Part shown: positions 36,445 to 44,367 of the stretch, one piece after another
Position numbering within the stretch: the first letter of the stretch is position 1
Layout of the letters: each line of letters opens with the position of its first letter
NCBI RefSeq assembly: GCF_016135805.1
Contig: NZ_JADWOX010000028.1
Span: forward strand, 1-44,367
Reading direction: 5' to 3'
From: Caulobacter hibisci
GTDB taxonomy: Bacteria > Pseudomonadota > Alphaproteobacteria > Caulobacterales > Caulobacteraceae
Length of the DNA stretch: 44,367 bases
The notes under the pieces: model-generated
Database searches by the model: none
Told to the model about the DNA's origin: nothing
The model's input: the letters and a program-made list of their open reading frames with translations, nothing else
Made by a program: the position numbers and the translations under genes

Positions 36445-39400
36445 CTAGTGCTGGGCGGCGGTCACGGCCGCCTGCTGGGCGGCGCTGAGGGCGGCCAGCT
36501 GGGTCGTGGTCACGTAGGAAAGCTGCTCGGCGTTCAGGGCGCCGATCTGGCTGGTGGTCAGGCCGGCCAGGAAGGTCGTGCCCAGCGTGGCGACCTGGGT
36601 CGTCGTGAGGCCCGAGATCTGGGTGTAGGTCAGGGCCGCCATGTCGACAGCCGACAGGTTGTCGAGCTGCACCGTGGTCAGGGCCCCGACCTGGGTCGAG
36701 GTCAGGGACGCGAACTGCGCGGCGCTGAGCGCCTGCAGTTCGGTCACCGCCAGGTTCGAGACCTGGGTGGTGCTCAGCGACGACAGCTGGGTGGTGGTCA
36801 GGGCCGAGACCTGGGTGGTGGTCAGGGCCCGCAGTTGCATCCGCACCAGGGCGCCGAGCTGGGTGGTGCTGAGGGCGGCGATGGCCGTGGTGGTCAGCTC
36901 GCCGATGTCGGTCACCGTCAGGGCGCCGATCTGGGTGGTGGTCAGCCCGCCCAGCTGGGTCAGGGTCAGGGCGGCGATCTGGGTCTCGGTGAAGCCGCTG
37001 ACCGCCGAGGCCGCCAGGGCGCCGATCTGGGTCGAGCTGAGGGCCGACAGCTGGGTGGTGGTGAGGCGCGCCACCTCGTCGGCGGTCAGGCCCGAGACGC
37101 CGGTCAGGGACAGGGCGGCGATCTGGCTGGTGGTGAGGGAGTCCAGGTGGGCGGCGGTCAGGGCCTCGACCCCGGCCGCCGACAGGCCGCTGAACTGGGT
37201 GGTGGTCAGCTCGGCGATTTGCTCGGACGACATGGCGTCGATCTGGGCGGCGCTCAGCGCGCCCATCTGGGTCGCGGTCAGGCCGTCGATCTGGGTGGTG
37301 CTGAGGCTGGCGACCTGAGTGGCCGTAAGGGCCGCGACGGCGGTGGTCGACAGGGCCGCCACCTGGGTCGAGGCCAGATCGTCGATCTGGGTGACGCTGA
37401 GCGACGAGGCTCCCGCCGCGCCGAGGCCGGCCAACTGGGTGGTGGTCAGGGCGGCCAGCTGGGCGGCGGTCAGGGAGGCGACGTCCTCGCCCTCCATCGC
37501 GCCGACCTGGGTGGCGGTCAGGCCCGAGACCTGGGTGGTCGACAGCGCCGCCACCTGGGCCGTGGTCAGGGCGGCGACCTCGGCCGTGGAAAGGGCGCGG
37601 ACAAGAGTGCTGGTCAGGCCCGACAGCTGGGTCGTCGTCAGGGCCGCGATCTGGTCGCCCGTCAGGCCGGCGATGGCGGTGGTCGACAGCGCCGCCAGCT
37701 GGGTCGAGGTCAGGGCCCCGACCTGGGTGGTGGTGAGTGCGGCGGTCTCCGTGCTGGTCAGGCCCGCCAGCTGGGTCGTGGTCAGGGACGAGACCTCAGT
37801 GGTCGTCAGCCCGACCAGGGCGTCGGGATTGAGCGCGGCGATCTGGGTCGCCGACAGCCGCCGCAGCTGGGTGGTGGTCAACGCGCCGAGCTGGCCGGAG
37901 GTCAGGCCCGACAGCGCCGTGGTCGTCAGGGCCGAGACCTGGGTCGTGGTCAGGGCCGCCAGCTGCGAGGTCGAGAAGGCGGCCATTTCGGTCTTGGTCA
38001 GGCCCGACAGCTGGGTGGCGGTCAGGGCCGCCACGCCCGTGGTCGTCAGGCCGGCGATCTGGCTGGGGGTCAGGGCCCCGACCTGGGTGGCGGTCAGGCC
38101 GCGCAGCTGGGTCGAGCTGAGGGCGGCGATCTCGGTCGTGGTCAGGGCGCTGATCAGGCTGGTCGACAGGCCCGAGATCTGGGTCGAGCTGAGGGCGGCC
38201 AGCTGCGTCGTGCTCAGCGCCGCCAGCTGGCTCGAGGACAGGCCGCTGAGCCCCGTCGCCGTCAGGGCCGAGACCTGGGAGGCGGTCAGGGCGCCGAGCT
38301 GATCGACCGACAGGGCGGCGACCTCGGTCGAGGTCAGGGCCGCCACCTGGGTGGTCGACAGGGCGGCGATGCTGGCGGGGCTGAAGGCCGACAGCTGGGT
38401 GGTGGTCAGGGACGCCAGCTGGGTGGTCGACAGGCCGGCGATCTGGGTGGTGGTCAGGGCGGCGATCTGGTCGGTCGACAGGGCGCCGATCTCGGTGGTG
38501 GTGAGGCCCGCGACCTGGGTCGAGGTCAGGGCCGCCAGCTGGCTGCTCGACAGGGCCGCCAGCTGGTCGTCGCGCAGGCCGGCCAGGGCCGTCGCCGTCA
38601 GGGCCGAGACCTGGGTGGTGGTGAAGGCCGCGACCTGGGTCGTCGTCAGGGCGCCCAGCTCGGTGGCGGTCAGGCCCTTGACCTGGGTGGTGGTCAGCAC
38701 CGCGATGTCGGCGGCGGACAGGCCGGCCAGGGCGTCGGTGTCCAGCGCGGCGATCTGGGTCGCGCTCAGGCGGTGCAGCTGGGTGGTCGAGAGGGCCGCG
38801 ACCTGCTCCGAACTCAGGCCCGAGATCGCCGTCGTCGTCAGGGCCGCCACCTGGGTCGAGGTCAGGGCCTCGATCTGGGCGGTGGTCAGGGCCTCGGCCT
38901 CGGCGGCGGTCAGGCCCTGGAGCTGGGTGGTGGTCATGGCCGCCAGGCCGGTGGTGGTGATGGCGGCGATCTCGCTGGTGGTCAGGGCCGCGACCTGGGC
39001 GCTGGTCAGCCCGCGCAGCTGGGTCGTGGTCAGGGAGGCGATCTCGGTCGTCGTCAGGCCGGCCACGGCGGTGGTCGACAGGGCCGCGATCTGGGTCGAG
39101 TTGAAGCCCGCCAACTGCGTCGCGGTCAGGTTGGCGGCCTGGTTCGAGGTCAGGGCGCCCAGCTGGGTCGTCGTCAGGGCGCTCATCTGGCCCGTCGTCA
39201 GGGCCCGCAGCTGCGTCGTGGTCAGCGCCGCCAGCTGGGTGGCGGTCAGGGCTTGCAGCTGGGTGGTGGTCAGGGCGCCCATCTCGGTGACCGTCAGGCC
39301 GCCGATCTGGGTGGTGGTCAGGGCCGCCACCTGGGTGCCCGTCAGGGTGGTCAGCTGGGTGGTGGTCAGGGCGGCGATCTGCTCGGCGCTGAGGCCGGCG

Positions 39401-42400
39401 ATGCCGGTGGTCGACAGCGAGCTGAGCTGGGTGGCGTTCAGGGCCGACAGCTTCTCGCCGCTCAGGGATTCGATCTCGGTGACGGTCAGGGCCGCCAGCT
39501 GGGTGGTCGACAGCGCCGCGAACTGGGTGGTGCTGAGCGCGGCCAGCTGGGTGGTCTCGAGATTGGCCACCTCGGTCGCCGTCAGGCCCGACAGCTGGGT
39601 GGTCGTCAGGCCGGCGATCTGGGTCGAGGCCAGGCCCGCCAGGGCCGTTGTCGTCAGCGCCCCGATCTGGGTCGAGGTCAGGCCCGCCAGCTGGGTCGTC
39701 GTCAGGGCCGAGACCTGGTCCTCGTTCAGGCCGGCCAGGGCCGTGGCGGTCAGCACCGACAGCTGGGTCGAGGACAGGGCCGAGATCTGGGTCCCCGTAT
39801 CGAGCGAGCCGATCTGGGTGGCGGTCAGGCCCCGGATCTGTGTGGTGGTCAGCGATTGCAGGTCGGCGGCGTCGAGGCCGCCGATCTCGTCGGTGGTCAG
39901 GGCCGAGATCTGGGTCGTCGTCAGCCCGGCCAGCTGGGTCGTGGTCAGCGAGGCCATCTGGTCCTCGCTGAGGCCGGCGATGGCCGTGGCCGTCAGGTTG
40001 GCGATCTGCGTGGCGCTGAGGTTGGACAGCTGGGCGGTGGACAGAGCTTCCAGCTGCGTCGCCTTCAGACCCTTGACCTGGGTGGTCGTCAGGCCGGCGA
40101 TCTCGGTGGCGGTCAGACCGGCCACGGCGTCGTCGCTGAGCGCCCCGATCTGGGTCGAGGTCAGGACCGCCACCTCGGCGGTGGTCAGCCCCGCGACCTG
40201 CTCGGCCGTCAGGGCGCCCATCTGGGTGGTGGTCAGGCCCTTGACCTGGGTCGTGCTCAGAGAGGCCAGCTGGACGACGTCGAGCTCGGCGATCTCGGTG
40301 GCCGTCAGCGCCCCGATCTGGGTCGAGGTCAGGCCGGCCAGCTGGGTCGTGGTCAGGGCGTCGATCTGGGTCTCGGTGAAGCCGGTCAGGGCGCTGGTGG
40401 TCAGGGCCTTCAGCTGGGTCGAGCTCATGGCCGCCAGCTGGGCGGTGGTGAGGGCCGCGACCTCGGTCCTGGTCAGGCCGGCGACCTGGCCCGTCGACAG
40501 GGCGGCGACCTCGGTGGTGGTCAGGGCGCGGACCTGGTCGGTCGAGAGCGCGCCGATCTGGGTGGCGGTCAGGCCCGAGAGCTGCGTCGTCGATAGGCCG
40601 GCGATCTCGGCGGCGGTCAGGCCCTCGACGGCGGTGGTGGTCAGGGCCGCCAGCTGGGTCGAGGTCAGGGACGCGGCCTGGGTCGCCGTCAGGGCACCGA
40701 CCTGGGTCGAGGTCAGGCCCGAGATCGCCGTGGTGGTCAGCGAGGCCAGCTGGCCGGTCGTCAGGGCCGCGACCTGGTCGGTCGAGAGGGCGCCGATCTG
40801 GGTCTTGGTCAGGCCCGACAGCTGGGTGGCGGTGAGGCCGGCGACGGCGGTGGTCGACAGGCTGTCCAGCTGGGTGGTGGTCAGCCCCTTGATCTGGGTC
40901 GAGGTCAGGGCCGACAGCTGGGTGTTGGTCAGCGACCCGATCTGGTCCTCGGTCAGGCCCGAGATGCCGGTCGAGGACAGGGCGGCGAACTGGGTGGTGC
41001 TGAGCGCCGACAGCTGGGTTCCGCTGAGGGCGGCGATCTCCGTCGTTGTCAGGCCCCCCAGCTGTGTCGTCGTCAAGCTGGCCATCTGGGTGGCGCTCAG
41101 CGCTTCGACCTGGGTGGTCGACAGCTTGCCGATGTCGGTCGCCGTCAGGCCCTTCAGCTGGGTGGTGCTGAGGCTGGTGACCTGCGTCGCCGTCAGGCCG
41201 GCCAGGGCGGTGGTCGACAGGGCGTTGATCTGGGAGGAATTGAAGGCGTCGAGCTGGGTGGTCGTCAGGGACGAGACCTGGTCGCTGGTCAGGCCGGCCA
41301 GCGCCGTGGTCGTCAGGGCCGCGGTCTGGGTGGCGGTCAGGGCGGCCAGCTGGGTGTCGGCGTCCAGGCCGGCGATCGCCGTGGCGGTCAGGCCCTTGAT
41401 CTGGGTGGCGCTCAGCGCCGCCAGCACGGTCGCCGACAGGGCGCCGATCTCGGTGCTGGTCAGGGCCCCGATCTGGGTCGAGGTGAGGCCGGCCGCCTGG
41501 GTGGTGGTCAGGGCGCCGATCTGGTCCTCGGTGAGGGCCGCCGTCGCCGTGGTGGTCAGGGCCGACAGCTGCTTGGACGACAGGCTCGACACCTGGTCGA
41601 CGGTCAGGGCCGCCGCCTCGGTCTTGGTCAGGCCCTTGAGCTGGGTGGTGGTGAAGGCGGCGATGACGGTGGTCGACAGGTCGTCGATCTCGTCGACGCT
41701 GATCGCCGCCACCTGGGTGTAGCTGAGGGCGGCCCGCTGCGAGGTCGTCAGGCTGTTGATCTCGCCGGCCGACAGGGCCGAGACCTGGGTCGTGGTCATC
41801 GACACAACCTGGGTCGCGGTCAGGCCCGCAAGCTGGGCGTCGCTGAGCCCGGCGATCTCGGTGGTGCTGAGGCCCTTGATCTGGGTGGCCGTCAGGGCGC
41901 CGATCTGGGTGGCGCTCAGCGCGCCGAACTGGGTGGCGTTCAGCGCTTGTAGCGAGGTCGCCGTCAGGCCGCGGATCTGGGTCGTGGTCAGCGATTGCAG
42001 CTGCTCGACGCTCAGGGCCTCGATCTGGGTGACCTTCAGCGCCGCCAGTTCGGTGGAGGTGAAGCCGCGCAGCTGGGTCGTGGTCAGGGCCGAGACGAAG
42101 GCCTCGGACAGGCCCTTGACCTGGGTGGTGGTCAGGTTGCCCAGCTGGGTCGCCGTCAGGGCCGAGGCCTGGTCGGAGGTCAGGCCCGACAGGGCCGTGG
42201 CCGTCAGCCCCTTGATCTGGGTCTTCGACAGCTCGTCGATCTGGGTGATGCTGAGGGCGGCGATCTGCTCGGCGTCGAGGGCGGCGATCTCGGTGACCGT
42301 CATCCCGTCCATCTGGGTGATGGTCAGGGCCGCGACCTCGGTGGTGGTCAGGGCGTCGATCTGGGTGACGGTCAGGGCGCCGACCTGGGTCGAGGTCAGG

Positions 42401-43095
42401 GCGCCCAGCTGGTCGATGCTGAGGGCGACGATCTCGGTCACGGTCAGGCCGCGCACCTGCTTGGTGCTGAGCACGGCGATCTGGCTGGTGCTCAGCACGG
42501 CCAGCTGTTCGGTCGACAGGGCGCTCAGCTCGGTCGCCGTCAGCCCCTTGACCTGGGTGGTGGTCAGGGTCGCGATCGAGGTCGTCGTCAGGGCCCCGAC
42601 CTGGGTGACGGTCATGGCGCCCAGCTGGGTGGCGGTCAGGCCCGACAGCTGGGTGGTGGTCAGGGACGAGACCTGATCCTCGGTCAGCCCCTTGATCTGG
42701 GTGGTGGTCAGGGCGCTGAGCTGGGTCGGCGACAGCACCGCGAACTGGGCGCTGGTCAGCTCGCCGATCTCGGCGGCGGTGAAGCCCTTCATCTGCTGGG
42801 TGGTGAGGGCGGCGATCTCGTCGACGCCGAAGGCCTCGATCTGGTCGTCGATCAGCACCGACAGCTGGGCGGCGCTGAACGACATCTGCCCGGCCGACAG
42901 GGCCGAGATCTGGGTCGTGGTGAGGGCTGCGACCTGCTTGGTCGACAGATAGGTGATCTGGGTCGACGAGAGCGCCTGGATCTCTTCGACCGTGAAGGCC
43001 TGGATCTGGTCGGTCGTCAGGGCCGAGATGTCGGCCTTGGTCAGCGCCGAGACCGCGGTGGTGGTCAGGGCCGAGACCTGGGCGGCGCTCAGCGA
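36445..43095 (-). repeat. 24-bp tandem repeat array (coding)
   Basis: The DNA unit is 24 bases, typically reading CTGACCACCACCCAG within each copy, repeated about 275 times. Copies differ at many positions, including synonymous ones, so this is an old, diverged array, not a fresh satellite. Because 24 is a multiple of 3, several other frames stay open for over 1,000 codons on both strands; these are not genes. Confidence 0.9.
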
Positions 43096-43113
43096 GGTGA
43101 CGTAGGAGCTCAC
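36445..43113 (-). CDS. giant octapeptide-repeat protein (about 275 repeats)
   Basis: A protein of about 2,222 aa, essentially one motif repeated every 8 residues, A/G-L-T/S-T-T-Q/E-I/V/L-x. Examples are ALTTTQIS, GLTATQLG, ALSTEQLA and GLTEDQVS. Only a few register slips are seen (7-residue FSAAQLS, 9-residue GLDADTQLA). Hydrophobic residues at positions 2 and 7 and the T-x-x-Q/E box suggest stacked short helical turns. I see no Cys or Trp, few Pro and Tyr, and hundreds of Thr/Ser. Repeats run to the last residue. There is no signal peptide, anchor, RTX motif or barrel. The start is taken as GTG at 43113 (VSSYVTSLSAAQ); an ATG at 43230 adds 39 Arg-rich residues of non-repeat type. Followed by the GT41 and UXS genes. 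Confidence 0.88.
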   Translation of the reverse strand: MSSYVTSLSAAQVSALTTTAVSALTKADISALTTDQIQAFTVEEIQALSSTQITYLSTKQVAALTTTQISALSAGQMSFSAAQLSVLIDDQIEAFGVDEIAALTTQQMKGFTAAEIGELTSAQFAVLSPTQLSALTTTQIKGLTEDQVSSLTTTQLSGLTATQLGAMTVTQVGALTTTSIATLTTTQVKGLTATELSALSTEQLAVLSTSQIAVLSTKQVRGLTVTEIVALSIDQLGALTSTQVGALTVTQIDALTTTEVAALTITQMDGMTVTEIAALDAEQIAALSITQIDELSKTQIKGLTATALSGLTSDQASALTATQLGNLTTTQVKGLSEAFVSALTTTQLRGFTSTELAALKVTQIEALSVEQLQSLTTTQIRGLTATSLQALNATQFGALSATQIGALTATQIKGLSTTEIAGLSDAQLAGLTATQVVSMTTTQVSALSAGEINSLTTSQRAALSYTQVAAISVDEIDDLSTTVIAAFTTTQLKGLTKTEAAALTVDQVSSLSSKQLSALTTTATAALTEDQIGALTTTQAAGLTSTQIGALTSTEIGALSATVLAALSATQIKGLTATAIAGLDADTQLAALTATQTAALTTTALAGLTSDQVSSLTTTQLDAFNSSQINALSTTALAGLTATQVTSLSTTQLKGLTATDIGKLSTTQVEALSATQMASLTTTQLGGLTTTEIAALSGTQLSALSTTQFAALSSTGISGLTEDQIGSLTNTQLSALTSTQIKGLTTTQLDSLSTTAVAGLTATQLSGLTKTQIGALSTDQVAALTTGQLASLTTTAISGLTSTQVGALTATQAASLTSTQLAALTTTAVEGLTAAEIAGLSTTQLSGLTATQIGALSTDQVRALTTTEVAALSTGQVAGLTRTEVAALTTAQLAAMSSTQLKALTTSALTGFTETQIDALTTTQLAGLTSTQIGALTATEIAELDVVQLASLSTTQVKGLTTTQMGALTAEQVAGLTTAEVAVLTSTQIGALSDDAVAGLTATEIAGLTTTQVKGLKATQLEALSTAQLSNLSATQIANLTATAIAGLSEDQMASLTTTQLAGLTTTQISALTTDEIGGLDAADLQSLTTTQIRGLTATQIGSLDTGTQISALSSTQLSVLTATALAGLNEDQVSALTTTQLAGLTSTQIGALTTTALAGLASTQIAGLTTTQLSGLTATEVANLETTQLAALSTTQFAALSTTQLAALTVTEIESLSGEKLSALNATQLSSLSTTGIAGLSAEQIAALTTTQLTTLTGTQVAALTTTQIGGLTVTEMGALTTTQLQALTATQLAALTTTQLRALTTGQMSALTTTQLGALTSNQAANLTATQLAGFNSTQIAALSTTAVAGLTTTEIASLTTTQLRGLTSAQVAALTTSEIAAITTTGLAAMTTTQLQGLTAAEAEALTTAQIEALTSTQVAALTTTAISGLSSEQVAALSTTQLHRLSATQIAALDTDALAGLSAADIAVLTTTQVKGLTATELGALTTTQVAAFTTTQVSALTATALAGLRDDQLAALSSSQLAALTSTQVAGLTTTEIGALSTDQIAALTTTQIAGLSTTQLASLTTTQLSAFSPASIAALSTTQVAALTSTEVAALSVDQLGALTASQVSALTATGLSGLSSSQLAALSTTQLAALSSTQISGLSTSLISALTTTEIAALSSTQLRGLTATQVGALTPSQIAGLTTTGVAALTATQLSGLTKTEMAAFSTSQLAALTTTQVSALTTTALSGLTSGQLGALTTTQLRRLSATQIAALNPDALVGLTTTEVSSLTTTQLAGLTSTETAALTTTQVGALTSTQLAALSTTAIAGLTGDQIAALTTTQLSGLTSTLVRALSTAEVAALTTAQVAALSTTQVSGLTATQVGAMEGEDVASLTAAQLAALTTTQLAGLGAAGASSLSVTQIDDLASTQVAALSTTAVAALTATQVASLSTTQIDGLTATQMGALSAAQIDAMSSEQIAELTTTQFSGLSAAGVEALTAAHLDSLTTSQIAALSLTGVSGLTADEVARLTTTQLSALSSTQIGALAASAVSGFTETQIAALTLTQLGGLTTTQIGALTVTDIGELTTTAIAALSTTQLGALVRMQLRALTTTQVSALTTTQLSSLSTTQVSNLAVTELQALSAAQFASLTSTQVGALTTVQLDNLSAVDMAALTYTQISGLTTTQVATLGTTFLAGLTTSQIGALNAEQLSYVTTTQLAALSAAQQAAVTAAQH

Positions 43114-43463
43114 GTCCGGCGGCCTTGCCCGGCGTCGACGCTCGGCCGTGTCGCGGTGGTGGTCTCCAGACCCAAAAGCCCCAGCGTCCCAGAACGACCG
43201 CCACGGCGGCCCGCTTACGTGCTCGCGCACATGCTGGTGATTTGATGGGCGGGGTTTTGCGGGCCGACGTCGGCGACGCTACGGTTGGTAATCTTTGGCG
43301 ATGCTGGGGCGGGGTTGTGGAGCTTTCGTCCCTGACCCCCACCCGCAAGATCCCCGCGAAGGCGGGGATCCAAGCTGACTTTCAGGTGGGGCGAGGCCGT
43401 GGGTCACATGCGGACTCGGCTTGGATCCCCGCCTTCGCGGGGATGCTCGGAGGAGGGGCGGGG
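43114..43463. other. intergenic region upstream of the giant repeat gene
   Basis: It holds the presumed promoter of the giant-gene operon on the minus strand and a perfect 26-bp inverted repeat (43350-43444). I could not assign a confident -35/-10 pair. No RNA gene is recognised. Confidence 0.55.
43350..43444. repeat. perfect 26-bp inverted repeat, family 7
   Basis: ATCCCCGCGAAGGCGGGGAT opens the left arm (43350-43375) and the exact reverse complement closes the element at 43419-43444, with 43 bases between. Each arm is itself a hairpin. It lies just after the nagA stop on the minus strand and may end that transcript, though there is no T-run. Confidence 0.88.
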
Positions 43464-44367
43464 CTACCCTCGCCCGTCGATCCAGGTGCGAACGACATTG
43501 CGCTCGTCATCGAGCAGCACGAGGTCGGCGGCCTGGCCGGGGGCGATGGCGCCGCGCGTGGCCGAGAGGCCCAGGAACGCGGCTGGAGCGGCCGAGGCGG
43601 TCATCACCGCGTCTTCCAGCGACAGGCCCAGCATCTCCACCGCGTTGCGGACGGCGCCGATCATGTCGAGGTCGGAGCCGGCCAGGGTGCCGCCGGGGCC
43701 GACGCAGACGCCGTCCTCGACGGTGATCGGCTGGCCTTGCAGGACGAAGCGCTTGTCGCTCATGCCGACGGTGGGCATGGCGTCGGTGACCAGCATGAAG
43801 CGGTCCAGCGGCCGGGTGCGCAGCGCTATGCGCAGCGTGGCCGGATCGACATGGCGGCCGTCGACGATGATGCCGCACCAGGCCGACTGGCTCTCCAGGG
43901 CAGCGCCGACCGCGCCCGGGGCGCGGCTGGTCAGGGGCGACATGGCGTTGAAGAGGTGGGTGAAGCCGGTCAGGCCGGCGTCGAGGGCGGCGCTGACGGT
44001 CTCGTAAGCTGCGTTGGTGTGGCCGGCCGCGACCACCACCCCGGCCTTGGCCAGGCGGGCGATCATGTCGGGCGTGGTGGTTTCGGGCGCCAGGGTGACC
44101 AGGGCCTTGCCGCGCTTGAGCGACGACAGCAGGGCGATTGCCGCATCGTCGAGGACGCGGAACTTGCCGGCGTCGTGGATGCCCTTGCGCTGCTCGTTGA
44201 GGAACGGGCCCTCGATGTGGACGCCCAGCACCCCGGGCACGCCCTGCTCGATGGCGTCTTCGGTGGCGCGCATGGCGGCATCGACGACCTCGAGGTCGTC
44301 GCTGATCAGGGTCGGCAGGAAGCCGGTGGTGCCATAGGGCCGGTGGGCCGCGCCGATGGCGGCGATG
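43464..44367 (-). CDS. nagA: N-acetylglucosamine-6-phosphate deacetylase, 5' end outside the window
   Basis: The visible 301 residues are the C-terminal part of NagA, which deacetylates GlcNAc-6-phosphate in amino-sugar catabolism. Motifs seen are GVHIEGPFLN (metal Glu), AAGHTNAAY (metal His), GFTHLFNAMSPL (metal His) and LVTDAMPTVG (catalytic Asp), with the normal C-terminal strand pair ending VVRTWIDGRG. The frame runs open through position 44367, so the N-terminus lies beyond the window. An internal ATG at 44273 is not the start, because conserved sequence (HRPYGTTGFLPTL) precedes it. Confidence 0.95.
   Translation of the reverse strand, partial: IAAIGAAHRPYGTTGFLPTLISDDLEVVDAAMRATEDAIEQGVPGVLGVHIEGPFLNEQRKGIHDAGKFRVLDDAAIALLSSLKRGKALVTLAPETTTPDMIARLAKAGVVVAAGHTNAAYETVSAALDAGLTGFTHLFNAMSPLTSRAPGAVGAALESQSAWCGIIVDGRHVDPATLRIALRTRPLDRFMLVTDAMPTVGMSDKRFVLQGQPITVEDGVCVGPGGTLAGSDLDMIGAVRNAVEMLGLSLEDAVMTASAAPAAFLGLSATRGAIAPGQAADLVLLDDERNVVRTWIDGRG

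Noticed and set aside
36445..43095. Possible CRISPR array
   Set aside because: The 24-bp repeats are contiguous and coding, with no unique spacers.
36379..43348. Very long open frames antisense or out of frame within the giant repeat gene (over 1,100 codons each)
   Set aside because: They arise because the 24-bp unit is a multiple of 3. Their translations are Gly/Arg/Gln- or Val/Arg-rich and have no starts with ribosome sites.

Overview
The window is GC-rich chromosomal DNA from an alphaproteobacterium, most likely a Caulobacter-like member of the Caulobacterales. This is inferred from gene content, codon use and the style of the repeats, not from a marker gene. It runs from inside one intergenic region to inside a nagA gene. 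I see no rRNA, tRNA, CRISPR array, transposase or phage gene.

1-11.2 kb is ordinary metabolism and regulation. It holds a fatty-acid beta-oxidation multienzyme (-), an Aah1-type adenine deaminase (+), a secreted amidohydrolase with a tandem TetR-TetR regulator upstream (-), a PAS hybrid histidine kinase (-) divergent from a beta-lactamase-fold serine hydrolase (+), and a pirin and a small basic protein (-) bracketed by palindromic repeats.

11.2-14.5 kb is an accessory patch downstream of uvrB. It has a 217-aa unknown protein, a 49-56 aa mini-gene, two degenerate direct-repeat copies and an AT-rich gene with a RelA/SpoT synthetase domain.

14.5-23.8 kb holds uvrB (-), a TbpB-like surface lipoprotein translationally coupled to a Slam-type outer-membrane assembly factor (+), a periplasmic helical-repeat protein and a DUF1810 protein (-), and a PadR regulator with its HAAS-type membrane partner (+) behind a dense palindromic operator region.

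24-29.8 kb holds a Tat-exported DUF885 hydrolase, a zinc-ribbon mini-protein and a classical autotransporter.

30.1-43.1 kb lies entirely on the minus strand and is the most unusual part. A giant gene encodes about 2,222 residues made almost only of an octapeptide (consensus A/G-L-T-T-T-Q-I/V/L-x, about 275 copies). It is followed, with tight spacing or overlap, by an O-GlcNAc-transferase-like (GT41) TPR glycosyltransferase and a UDP-glucuronate decarboxylase that would make UDP-xylose. Further downstream are a small membrane protein, a GNAT acetyltransferase and a TPR protein with a GT9-like glycosyltransferase domain. I propose that this is a dedicated protein O-glycosylation system whose substrate is the Thr-rich repeat protein. 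A truncated nagA closes the window.

Palindromic REP-like elements of at least five sequence families sit in most intergenic regions. One of them supplies the last codons and stop of a gene.
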